DNA of 64,000 bases, taken from assembly GCA_028023455.1 (NCBI GenBank), contig JAQFVV010012447.1:1426001-1490000 (forward strand), written 5' to 3'. The stretch comes from Epiperipatus broadwayi. Lineage: Eukaryota; Onychophora; Udeonychophora; Euonychophora; Peripatidae. Position 1 is the first letter of the stretch. Every line of letters starts with the position of its first letter. Made by a program: the position numbers and the translations under genes. Below, one piece after another: positions 26,040 through 37,386 of this stretch. The notes beneath the pieces are model-generated. The model made no database searches, was not told where the DNA came from, and saw nothing but the letters and a program-made list of their open reading frames with translations.

Positions 26040-27560
26040 CAGTTTAATTGCTTAACTTTTTGTGATCCTTATCCTTTCCTTTAAATAGCAGCCTTACTCT
26101 TGTATTACTCGAAGTACCCAGAAAATCTCTCTTCTGTGCCATCTTATTAAAACATGATAGTTTTAATTTTGCCATATGTCCAAAATTTATTACCATCATT
26201 GTTGCCCATCTATACAAACCTCTTGCCTTTCCATTTTTTAATTTTTTTCCTGCTTCATTAAGCTGATTTTCTCTAAACCTAATATTTTCCATTACTATAT
26301 GCTTTTATTTGTTATCACTCTGTCCATATCTAACTTGTTTTTTTTATATTCATTACATACTTACTTAAGATTGTATTTAGTTCTTCTCTAGAGCTACACC
26401 TATTCCCTCATTATCTGGCAATACTATTTATCTTTCCACTACATTTCTTCTTTTAAGGTATTTCCAAAATTTTTTACTCCCATCCCTTCCACTTTTATTA
26501 ATATCCTCCAACAATTTACTATTCAATTTCATTCTCTCTTTATAATTATCTATTTTAGTCAACTTTTTTTTAAAAATACTTTTCCCATTTAGCATTAACA
26601 TCTTTTTCACTTTCTTTGCTCTTAATATCACACTTGTATTCTCTGCTTGCCATTTCCTCTCTTTTACTTTTAATAACCCTCACTTTCCTATCACTTTTAT
26701 TTTCCTGAATATTCTCTCCTAGAAGCCTATTGGACACTTTTTCAACTTCACTACACTAGTCCATATATTGATCCCCAACCAACTCATCCATAGTTTCTCC
26801 AAATTTTTATTTTATATTCTTATCATTCATTCTCCATCAACATCTTTCAACTATCCTTTCTACTTTTTATTACTATTTTCCATCACATTATTAACCATTT
26901 CTATTATAAAGAAATTATGGTCATTATTACATACTCTCTCTTCATTATCAAACACTTTAATTTTCCATACTTTATTCATTTCCTCTTTCTCCACTAACAC
27001 ATAATCTATTGTGTGAAATATATTATTTTTATACCATGTGTATTGTCCCTCATAAATATTTGACACATTTACAATGCTCAAATTCACTCTCTAACAAAAA
27101 AAATTTCAAAAGCTGTTCATTCTTGTTATCTACATCATCAATTTCTTTAATATGCCCATTCACATCTCCTATAACCATTATTCTCTTTTACCTTTTTTTA
27201 AAACTCTGTATATTCATAACTAGGCATTCATATATGCTACTATTCCACTCCATTATAGTTTGACTATTTCCAGTGGCTATATACACTACAACCAACATCC
27301 ACTCTTGTCTTTCTAACCTTATCTCAAACCACAAATGTTCTTGACATTTAACAGTATTTAAATATTTTTTTCGTAACTTCTATACCACCATTGCTTTTTC
27401 TTTTCTATTTATACCCTGCCATAGCAAGTCTTCCAATATGGGTTCTTCTTCTCTTAGATGTGTTTCCACTACTGCTAATACCTTAAGCTTTTTATTTTAA
27501 ACAGTTTTGTTTAATTTCACCTACTTTTCTGGTCTCCTACCACCTTGCATATTCAAATAT
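26040..27560 (-). pseudogene. LINE relic: APE endonuclease and RT N-terminus
   Basis: On the minus strand, frameshifted fragments follow LINE order. VVETHLREEE (about 27,450) matches the endonuclease ETH motif. VIGDVNGHI (about 27,153-27,180) is the GDFNAH-type catalytic motif. TWYKNNIFHTIDYVLV and NNDHNFF (27,087-26,860) replace the TW...IDY and SDHN motifs. SKKFWKYLKR (26,631-26,428) lies in the usual endonuclease-RT linker. KKLKNGKARGLYR with LLFKGK (26,292-26,044) is the start of the RT domain. The rest of the RT is missing, so the copy is truncated near 26,040. It is a different lineage from the TAG-linked LINEs. Several frameshifts and stops are present. Confidence 0.75.
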
Positions 27561-27787
27561 CCATTTTTAACAATTTCTTCTTTCCTAACTACTCTTTTAT
27601 AAATTCTTTTGATTCTTTATTCTCCATTACATTTATAAATAACCTACCTACCATTAATTTTACAGACCCATTCCCTCTCCATATCTACATTTATATTTAA
27701 ATCAACTACCCTTTGTTTATTTCTTACATTCTATCCATTCTTCTTCATTTTGATAACACTGCCACTTAAAACCCCACCCCTTTCTAT

Positions 27788-28000
27788 CAAACTCTTCATA
27801 CAGAGTGTCATCAAGTGCAAATCTTTGTAATCAATGGATTCAGGAAGGTTTGTGCATAAAATCCCTATCTAGTACCTAGTCATCCAACATCCCACAATTA
27901 ACCACAATCTAGAAACTAGTCTGAAGTTGTTGGATGAATAGGCACTAGATAGGAATTTTATGCACACACCTTTGGTGACACTACTATATGAAGAGTTTGG
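27788..28000. repeat. MITE-like inverted repeat
   Basis: Both ends read CAAACTCTTCATA in inverted orientation. The inner arms share TTATGCACAAACC/GTGTGTGCATAAAA and CCTATCTAGTxCCTA. The left arm carries about 45 bp extra. Spacer about 30 bp, no ORF. Confidence 0.65.
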
Positions 28001-28449
28001 TATTCTTATTAGTTTTATTTTTCTTAACCAAATGATTTAGACTCTGAACAAATATTATTATTTGCAACACTTTTTAGATTAATAGCATTATGCTTTTTAT
28101 TGTTTATATTATAAAACTTTTTATTACAAACAACCTCAGTTTTAAACAAGTTGTTTTAATACAAAAAAGAGAGCACTGTTAGAAAAATAATTTGATGGAT
28201 TATTACAAAGTTGTCACATTTTAGTAATCAAAGTATAAATTTGCAAAATAGAAAAAGATTGTAGGACCTCTAAAATGAAATGATCAGGACCTGAATCAAT
28301 ATCCATTAGGCATTAATCTATGTGTTTTAAATCAGTGGAAAAAGATTAGGCCATGCTGGTGGGTGTAATAGTAGAATTAAGCAATTAGTTTTATAAATCA
28401 ATTTATCCTGCATTAGTATTTTATAACATTATCAGCTTTTTTTAATTTT
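28001..28449. other. spacer before the TAG tract
   Basis: AT-rich, no feature recognised. Confidence 0.5.

Positions 28450-28531
<82 letters not shown>
28450..28531 (+). repeat. (TAG)n microsatellite upstream of LINE copy 1
   Basis: About 27 perfect TAG units end exactly where the LINE 5' end begins. It may be the original target tract or the tail of an earlier insertion. Confidence 0.95.
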
Positions 28532-28532
<1 letters not shown>

Positions 28533-28734
28533 CAAGATGGCCACCATGCCTCACAAGCACGTCGTTTTGGCTCCAAAATAATTTTAAAATTTTCATTGAA
28601 ATTCTACTATTTGAGTCTACTTGTGGTTGATACTTTTATCATTATAGTTTATTACACCAGAATAAACAATTAGGTAGGTAAAATCTACTTCCTTTTTTAA
28701 AATCTGACAGATTTAATTTATCTGTTCTATAACT

Positions 28735-30600
28735 ATGGAGTCGAAAGACTCGTTGCTTCTAAATCAAATGACAAACGTAAGTGAGCCTACAAATAATTCT
28801 GTTATGTCTAATAATAATTCATTATTTCAAACTGAAGATGTTCAAATTACAATCAATAACCAAAATAAATCGAATAACACAATTCAAACTAGCAATCAAG
28901 TGAAACCGCAAGCAAAGCTAATGAAACCTAGAAAAACGTTCGGCTCTGTTAACGTTCAAACGAGCATGCAAGAGTCTATCGAAAACATGGACAGTTTCCC
29001 AGAATTACCGAAAACAACTAATAATATTAATGCTAATAACCTTATGCAAGAATCAGACAATAATCAACATTTTTTCAAACAAGATCTAAAGGAAAATCAA
29101 ATAAAAGAAAATAATTTGTATGCTAGAGCAGTTAAATCTCATGCCGATAATATTACCAGTAACGTGCAAAATTCAACTGAATACTTAACAGAAGTATTAG
29201 GCCTAGAAAATGATAATGAAGACGAACAAAATAATGTAAATATAATACCAGATGATACCCAATTAATTACTTCAGAATTATATGCTCAGTACACAAATAA
29301 TTTTAACCAAACCATACCTCAAAGTCTCTTTAGATCATTCCAAAAATTTCATAGCGAGAAAACGTTAATAATGGCAGTTACAAACACGGAATGCGATTTA
29401 TTTAAATTTCCTATGGATGAATTTTATCAACTTTTGACTGAAAAAAAATTATGGACATTTATTTATAAAATATTATACCATCCTAATAATAGATATTTAT
29501 GCATAGAATTCCATAATAAAATGCAAAGGAATATTTTCAAAAATAATATTAAATTTTTGAACTCAAGAATCCTTTGTTACATCGATATGGAGCGACCCCT
29601 ATCTCTACAAGGAAGAATCAAAAACTGCCACGTTGATTTTAATGAAATTGACTTGCAATTAATTCTGTCAAAATATGGGAAAATAACAAACTTTAAATAT
29701 CTGCTTGATAAAAATGCAGTTATCCCAGTATTTTTAAATATTGCGACATTTAGCATAACATTAAACAAGAATGTTACACCTAGTGATATACCAACTGTAC
29801 ATGAAACAGACATCTCACCAGTAATCATCACTTTCAGAGGTTTACCACCCCAGTGCTTTCATTGCAAACAATGATCGCATTTAATACAAGACTGCCCTAC
29901 CAAAGTATGTCAAAAATGCGGATTAAAACACTCGAGAACACATCGTTGCTGGAGCCAATTAAATACAACAAAATATAACGAAAATATCAACATCAAAATA
30001 ACACCAACTTTAAGTCAAACAGGAGATAATGATAATACCCAAACGGAGTTACCACAAACCCGGGATTCATCAACCTTGATTATCTCTGACAAACAATCAA
30101 TACCAATACACCTGGATGTACCAATAATTAGTAACTCAGAACTTGATGATGAGAATATTAGCTCATCCTCATCAAGTGAGCTTGAAGATATTTTCACGGA
30201 AGATTCCATTCCATTTCAATTAGTAACAAAAAATAAAAAAATTGCAAAAAGAAAAAAGGGAATTGATGTAACTGAATTGATTCAAGATAATAATAATCAA
30301 TCTACCGCTATAAAATGTAAATCACCAGTGAATCATGCTCCAACAAAGCAATCCATTCCATTTAAAAAGAAAATAAAATCTAATAACTCTGACCTCCAAA
30401 TAACAGGAACTCCAACGGACACACACTCGGATAGACAATTGCGTTCAGTTGCTTCCACTTCAACACCACAACAGCAGGTATATTTAGCTGGTGTTGATAT
30501 CCACAGAAGAACACACAAGAAAATAAAAGTTAATACTGAACACACATCAGATAATCCTAATGCAAATTATCCTGGACACATTAAACCAAACAAAACTTAG
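28735..30600 (+). pseudogene. LINE ORF1, copy 1 (nonsense mutation)
   Basis: This is the same frame as the intact 621-aa ORF1 of copy 2, broken by one TGA at 29872-29874 where copy 2 has CGA (Arg, codon 380). The stop lies inside the first zinc knuckle, just after its CFHC pair. A truncated protein would keep the N-terminal Asn/Gln-rich region and the central domain but lose both knuckles and the basic tail. The frame reopens and runs to the same TAG stop. The start follows a roughly 200-bp 5' UTR. Confidence 0.9.
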
Positions 30601-31123
30601 TGATATATCATGAATGAAGAACTATATCCAACCGTTTTTATTTTATTTTTATTTTATCCAATTTGTGTTAAATACTCTGTTGTAATGATTTTTTTGTTAA
30701 TTTTTATGTTTGGTAGGGGTTCATTGCTGATCACACTTACCCAGATAAAATACATATATCAATTAATAATATTATACACACACTACATGACAAACAACCA
30801 CACATAATTACATCTTATACCCGTAAACTAAATAAACATAAACTTTATAATAAACAAACACCTATCTATAAATTATAAACTCACTAATACATTTTTCCTT
30901 TTATTATTAAACATGCTATATCTATTCTCATTATATACTATACAAAATTATTACCTTCCTTTAACATCCTATCCCACTGTTACATTGGATAGACTGTTCC
31001 AGTCTTCATATGACTATACTTACTCCATAAAATCTTACTTTCCACTACCAAGATCATTAACAACTACAAACATTATGCATATACAACAAATTACCATAAT
31101 CATTGTACAATCTAGAATTACTC
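30601..31123 (+). other. inter-ORF region of LINE copy 1
   Basis: AT-rich; no domain recognised. The long overlapping frame seen at this place in copy 2 is broken here by a small indel near 30,755-30,760. Confidence 0.6.
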
Positions 31124-34100
31124 ATGCTAGTATCAATTACTGAAGTTAATGTCAGAGGGATAAACTCACCCCATAGAATGTTTGCCATTACCAGCTGGAT
31201 TCGGCAATTCACACCACATATTCTTTTTTTTTACAGAAACCAAATGCTCAGTAAGTTCTCCTTTTAAACCTGAGCAGCATCTTGCCAAGTTTGGATATAC
31301 CAGATTTTCCACATCAAACTATTCAGCTGCAGGAATAGGAGTACTCATCAATAGGAATTCTCCATTCCAATCTTTCAACATCTTATATATTGATCAACAC
31401 ATGATTATCATCACTCTTCATAATGCAGCATGCACAATAAATATTATAGCATTATACTTATATAATCAACCAATACTCATACACCAGCTTATTAACATAA
31501 TTAATTTAACACTAGCAACAAATCCACACCCCATAATTCTCTTGGGTGACTTTAATATGTCATACCAAGACTTTACGATGAAATATCTTCATAAAATTAA
31601 CAAAAGGCTAATGAGCTCAGAAGGTTTCTTTTCATCAAATACAATATCATTTTTCACTAAAAATCATTCATCACTAATAGATCTACTCTTTTACTCTCCT
31701 GAATTGCACTTTATAATTACACCCTCCCTAAACCCAGTAGCTTTTTCTGACCATCATGCCCTTAATGTCATATTAAATTTAGATATGCAGATACACTCAA
31801 CACTTTTACTGAACAATACCACCCGTTTATTATTAAAAACAAATGCTCCTGAAGCCATAATATCTAATGCATACATTTATTTTAAAAAAATTGACATACT
31901 TTCACTCCAACCAACAGAAGCTTGGTTTTCCTTCATTAATATTTTAGCTTCTAACATCAAACATTATACTGCAAGAAATCCTTCTCCTACTGCACTTAGC
32001 AAAAAATTAGATATACTGCATATGAAGCTAAAAAGCACACCTACCAGCTCAAATTCAGTTAATACCATAATGTTACTAAAGCAAGAGTTCAAACAGACAC
32101 AACTTACACTAGCTAATTATCTTTCTATTAAAAAAGCCAAATTTTTTTTAAAAAACACCCATGACTGGTCAAGGGCATATATCAAATGGGCATTAGGCTA
32201 TAACTCTAATATAACCACACCCTCATCCATATTAATAAATGATAAAATGATTACTGGAATAAATATGCTTCCACCAATTAAACAATATTTTAAAACTAAA
32301 TTTCAAAAGCTACCTATGCCAATTCTCGCTCCATTTTATTTTGGTATGTCACAAACTATCCTTAATATATCTAAAGAAGACATTACAAATAAATTAAAAA
32401 CTATTCCAAACAACTCACATCCAGGAACACATGCCATTCCGAAATTTTTGCTTGAACACCTTATCCACTTTACTATTCCCATAATTTACAATATGCTACA
32501 TTACTTGTCAAATCAAATTCATAGTATAGAACTACTCTATCCTGTCTCACTAGTGCCCTTTCTAAAAAACCTTTACTACCCTTCCCTCTCAATAATCTTA
32601 GACCTATATCTATGTCCCCACTAATCATTAAAATAATAGAATCCATTATTAAAGATAAAATCCAGCCTCTTATATTACCTACTCTATCTAAATTTCAGTT
32701 TGCCAAAAAAGGCTCATCCATCCCCGAGGCTCATGTCTTATTTAGGGCACTAACTGATGACATTCGCCACCATAGAAAAGCTGCACCTATTGCAGTACAA
32801 TTAGATATTGAAGCTGCCTTTGATTCTGTGCCTATTGAAAAACTCTTAGAAGTGCTTGGTAGTCATGGAATCCCGATTCCAATTATGTATATTTTAGCTA
32901 ATCTCTTTATAAATAGAAACATACACATCACCTTAAATGGAAAAATGTCATCAGAATTCACTCCACATAATTCAATTCCCCAAGGTTCACCCCTTAGTGC
33001 CCTCCTCTTCATCACCTACATTAATTTCCTCTTACTTCAAATTGAAACTGAACTACCGGGAATACAAACAATTTTTTTAAACCGTACAATTAATCATATT
33101 TCATTCATGGATGACATAACTGTTTTTCTTCCCTCACAGAAATTGTTACCAAAACTACATAACATATTAAAAAATACACAAAAGATATCTAAATCATGAG
33201 CCTCACAGAAATTGTTACCAAAACTACATAACATATTAAAAAATACACAAAAGATTATACTCTAAAACTCAATCCTGAAAAAGGCCACATGGTCCATACT
33301 TACTGGCACTCCAATTAAAACAAAAGTTGAAACCCGACCTCATAACTTTCTGGGAATACCCTTTCATCAATCAGTAAATATAATGAGAATAAATATACAA
33401 AATCAATTAATCATTTCTATACAAAAAATTATTAATTCTCTAACTAAAGCTTATCTTTCAATACACAGCAAGATATCTCTAATTAACATGCTAATCTATC
33501 CAAAAATTAATTTCTATTCACCCACCATTAAATTCACAACATCATTCATTAAGAAAATCAATTCTCTATGTACTAAATTGATCTGGAACCAGAAGACAAT
33601 TTCTATTAGCATTAATAAACTCCAAAAGCATTCAAAATTTAATGGCTTATCTTTGCATTCAATAAATACCTTTTATTATCAAAAATCCTATAATACACTA
33701 TTTAAAATCTGCACTAACTTTCAGAATTTTCAGGTTTTCATTCCAATATCTCCTACTGACACACCTCCACCTATTAACAATAAGTTCATTAATAACCTAA
33801 TTCAACACATATGTCAATACAAATTACCAGATAATATGTTTACAGCAAAAATTAAGTACTGGGATGCATATCAAAATATGACTAACCTAGATCTGCTTCA
33901 AACACCAGATAGTACACTTAAACTAACAAACAAATCTTTAATACAAAAATTTAAATTTTGGTATTTAGAACCTAAATACTTAGACTTCCTCATCAAAATT
34001 AACATGGATGCATTGCCAACAAGTGAATTTCTTTTCAATAAGAGGAAATATACTAACATTCAACCTATCTGTCCCTTATGTGGTAGGGAGGATGAAACAA

Positions 34101-34423
34101 TGCAACATTTTTTATATCACTGCAATGCCTTACATATATATAGACAACTGATATCCACACTCATTTATAATTCTAAACCAATATGTGACATCTTAATAGA
34201 AAATATTCAAAAAGGAATATTTCCCAATATAAGGCTGTCCATCTTTATCATTTTTACTCTCTGGTTCTTAAGATGTCACTTTGTTTTTAATCCAACATCA
34301 TGAAAATATAAATCTCTTTTTGAAAATAAAATCCTAAAAATTAAAATGAGAGATCATTCTTTGGCCCCAGCGGATATAGTCAATGCCACCTGGAGCCTCA
34401 TAAAATTATCTCCACAATCATAA
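31124..34423 (+). pseudogene. LINE ORF2, copy 1 (endonuclease-RT, multiply frameshifted)
   Basis: The N-terminus from ATG 31124 (ITEVNVRGINSPHR) is a typical APE start. It is put out of frame by a T9 tract near 31,224-31,232. The next frame carries ETK, GDFN and SDHHAL, the endonuclease catalytic motifs. A second break occurs at an A6 tract near 32,563. The RT then shows LDIEAAFDSV (motif A), QGSPLS and FMDD (motif C). A 69-bp-offset duplication at 33132-33255 introduces a TGA, and a small deletion near 33,283 shifts the frame again. The C-terminal CPLC...H...C zinc motif is at about 34,070-34,122, followed by a premature TGA at 34,301. It cannot make a full-length protein. Confidence 0.9.
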
Positions 34424-34676
34424 CTCTTAAACAAAATCAGCAATGGACTAAAAAAACTTACAACCATCAATGAATAGCTTACTCATTAATTTACATGCCC
34501 CAATTTTATTTTCTTCTCTTTATGATTCATGTAATATTTGTTTACTATTTTTTATATATATAAAAAAAAATTATTATGTAAAAATTTTTTTAACATGTAA
34601 TCAGAATATAGAAATTATGTAACATTTTTAATTTGTAATAACAATATAGACATAATAATAAAAAACTTTTTAAAAC

Positions 34677-34677
<1 letters not shown>

Positions 34678-34760
<83 letters not shown>

Positions 34761-34791
34761 CAGAGAGAGTAGCAGAGAGTAGTAGTAGTAG
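34678..34791 (+). repeat. (TAG)n junction between LINE copies 1 and 2
   Basis: A TAG array interrupted once by CAGAGAGAGTAGCAGAGAG (34,761-34,779). It forms the tail of copy 1 and directly precedes the 5' end of copy 2 with no other DNA between. Confidence 0.95.
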
Positions 34792-34994
34792 TCAAGATGG
34801 CCACCATGCCTCACAAGCACGTCGTTTTGGCTCCAAAATAATTTTAAAATTTTCATTGAAATTCTACTATTTGAGTCTACTTGTGGTTGATACTTTTATC
34901 ATTATAGTTTATTACACCAGAATAAACAATTAGGTAGGTAAAATCTACTTTCTTTTTTAAAATCTGACAGATTTAATTTATCTGTTCTATAACT
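34792..34994 (+). promoter_or_regulatory. LINE 5' UTR, presumed internal promoter
   Basis: 203 bp that is almost identical in copies 1 and 2, starting TCAAGATGGCCACC and ending at the ORF1 ATG. Full-length LINEs usually carry their promoter here. No specific promoter motif was identified. Confidence 0.4.
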
Positions 34995-36860
34995 ATGGAG
35001 TCGAAAGACTCGTTGCTTCTAAATCAAATGACAAACGTAAGTGAGCCTACAAATAATTCTGTTATGTCTAATAATAATTCATCATTTCAAACTGAAGATG
35101 TTCAAATTACAATCAATAACCAAAATAAATCGAATAACACAATTCAAACTAGCAATCAAGTGAAACCGCAAGCTAAGCTAATGAAACCTAAGAAAACGTT
35201 CGGCTCTGTTAACGTTCAAACGAGCATGCAAGAGTCTATCGAAAACATGGACAGTTTCCCAGAATTACCGAAAACAACTAATAATATTAATGCTAATAAC
35301 CTTATGCAAGAATCAGACAATAATCAACACTTTTTCAAACAAGATCTAAAGGAAAATCAAATAAAAGAAAATAATTCGTATGCTAGAGCAGTTAAATCTC
35401 ATGCCGATAATATTACCAGTAATGTGCAGAATTCAACTGAATATTTAACAGAAGTATTAGGCCTAGAAAATGATAACAAAGATGAACAAAATAATGTAAA
35501 TATAATTCCAGATGATACCCAATTAATTACTTCGGAATTATATGCTCAGTACACAAATAATTTTAACCAAACCATACCTCAAAGTCTCTTTAGATCGTTC
35601 CAAAAATTTCATAGCGAGAAAACGTTAATAATGGCAGTTACAAACACGGAATGTGATTTATTTAAATTTCCTATGGATGAATTTTATCAACTTTTGACTG
35701 AAAAAAAATTATGGACATTTATTTATAAAATATTATACCATCCTAATAATAGATATTTATGCATAGAATTCCATAATAAAACGCAAAGGAATATTTTCAA
35801 AAATAATATTAAATTTTTGAACTCAAGAATCCTTTGTTACATCGATATGGAGCGACCCCTATCTCTACAAGGAAGAATCAAAAACTGCCACATTGATTTT
35901 AATGAAATTGACTTGCAATTAATTCTGTCAAAATACGGGAAAATAACAAACTTTAAATATCTGCTTGATAAAAATGCAGTTATCCCAGTATTTTTAAATA
36001 TTGCGACATTTAGCATAACATTAAACAAGAATGTTACACCTAGTGATATACCAACTGTACATGAAACAGACATCTCACCAGTAATCGTCACTTTCAGAGG
36101 TTTACCACCCCAGTGCTTTCATTGCAAACAACGATCGCATTTAATACAAGACTGCCCTACCAAAGTATGTCAAAAATGCGGATTAAAACACTCGAGAACA
36201 CATCGTTGCTGGAGCCAATTAAATACAACAAAATATAACGAAAATATCAACATCAAAATAACACCAACTTTAAGTCAAACAGGAGATAATGATAATACCC
36301 AAACGGAGTTACCACAAACCCGGGATTCATCAACCTTGATTATCTCTGACAAACAATCAATACCAATACACCTGGATGTACCAATAATTAGTAACTCAGA
36401 ACTTGATGATGAGAATATTAGCTCATCCTCATCAAGTGAGCTTGAAGATATTTTCACGGAAGATTCCATTCCATTTCAATTAGTAACAAAAAATAAAAAA
36501 ATTGCAAAAAGAAAAAAGGGAATTGATGTAACTGAATTGATTCAAGATAATAATAATCAATCTACCACTATAAAATGTAAATCACCAGTGAATCATGCTC
36601 CAACAAAGCAATCCACTCCGTTTAAAAAGAAAATAAAATCTAATAACTCTGACCTCCAAATAACAGGAACTCCAATGGACACACACTCGGATAGACAATT
36701 GCGTTCAGTTGCTTCCACTTCAACACCACAACAGCAGGTATATTTAGCTGGTGTTGATATCCACAGAAGAACACATAAAAAAATAAAAGTTAATACTGAA
36801 CACACATCAGATAATCCTAATGCAAATTATCCTGGACACATTAAACCAAACAAAACTTAG
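34995..36860 (+). CDS. LINE ORF1 RNA-binding protein (621 aa)
   Basis: This is the only intact long ORF in the window. The N-terminal 200 residues are rich in Asn, Gln and Ser and look disordered. Residues about 205-360 (from EKTLIMAVTN) form a compact region of alternating strands and helices that could be an RRM-like or other nucleic-acid-binding fold; this is inference. Two zinc knuckles follow: CFHC-x4-H-x4-C at 374-387, and a second C-x2-C...H...C starting at 392. The tail is acidic/Ser-rich (SSSSSELED) and then basic (KKNKKIAKRKK). LINE ORF1 proteins coat the element RNA. The ATG at 34995 follows the 5' UTR; the stop is 7 bases before another ATG. Copy 1 differs by the TGA and a few substitutions. 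Confidence 0.92.
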   Translation: MESKDSLLLNQMTNVSEPTNNSVMSNNNSSFQTEDVQITINNQNKSNNTIQTSNQVKPQAKLMKPKKTFGSVNVQTSMQESIENMDSFPELPKTTNNINANNLMQESDNNQHFFKQDLKENQIKENNSYARAVKSHADNITSNVQNSTEYLTEVLGLENDNKDEQNNVNIIPDDTQLITSELYAQYTNNFNQTIPQSLFRSFQKFHSEKTLIMAVTNTECDLFKFPMDEFYQLLTEKKLWTFIYKILYHPNNRYLCIEFHNKTQRNIFKNNIKFLNSRILCYIDMERPLSLQGRIKNCHIDFNEIDLQLILSKYGKITNFKYLLDKNAVIPVFLNIATFSITLNKNVTPSDIPTVHETDISPVIVTFRGLPPQCFHCKQRSHLIQDCPTKVCQKCGLKHSRTHRCWSQLNTTKYNENINIKITPTLSQTGDNDNTQTELPQTRDSSTLIISDKQSIPIHLDVPIISNSELDDENISSSSSSELEDIFTEDSIPFQLVTKNKKIAKRKKGIDVTELIQDNNNQSTTIKCKSPVNHAPTKQSTPFKKKIKSNNSDLQITGTPMDTHSDRQLRSVASTSTPQQQVYLAGVDIHRRTHKKIKVNTEHTSDNPNANYPGHIKPNKT

Positions 36861-37386
36861 TGATATATCATGAATGAAGAACTATATCCAACCGTTTTTA
36901 TTTTATTTTTATTTTATCCAATTTGTGTTAAATACTCTGTTGTAATGATTTTTTTGTTAATTTTTATGTTTGGTAGGGGTTCATTGCTGATTACACTTAC
37001 CCAGCTAAAATACATATATCACATTAATAATATTATACACACACTACATGACAAACAACCACACATAATTACATCTTATACCCATAAACTAAATAAACAT
37101 AAACTTTATAATAAACAAACACATATATCTATAAATTATAAACTCACTAATACATTTTTCCTTTTATTATTAAACATGCTATATCTATTCTCATTATATA
37201 CTATACAAAATTATTACCTTTCTTTAACATCCTATCCCACTGTTACATTGGATAGACTGTTCCAGTCTTCATATGACTATACTTACTCCATAAAATCTTA
37301 CTTTCCACTACCAAGATCATTAACAACTACAAACATTATGCATATACAACAAATTACCATAATCATTGTACAATCTAGAATTACTC
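36861..37386 (+). other. inter-ORF region with an uncertain 178-aa frame
   Basis: A frame at 36870-37406 starts 9 bases after the ORF1 stop and overlaps the start of ORF2. Its translation is hydrophobic, low-complexity and unrecognised. The matching frame in copy 1 is broken by a small indel, so it is probably not a conserved gene. Alternatively this is just spacer used for ORF2 translation. Confidence 0.4.

Larger units (their letters stand above)
28532..34677 (+). mobile_element. APE-type LINE, copy 1 (full length, inactive)
   Basis: The body runs from TCAAGATGGCCACC to TTTTTAAAACT and is flanked by (TAG)n on both sides. It has a 5' UTR of about 200 bp, ORF1, a 0.5-kb inter-ORF region, ORF2 and a short AT-rich 3' UTR. 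It is collinear with copy 2 (offset 6,260 bp at the start) with only scattered differences, so the two are recent or were duplicated together. The tail is (TAG)n, not poly(A). ORF1 has a nonsense codon and ORF2 several frameshifts. Confidence 0.9.
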
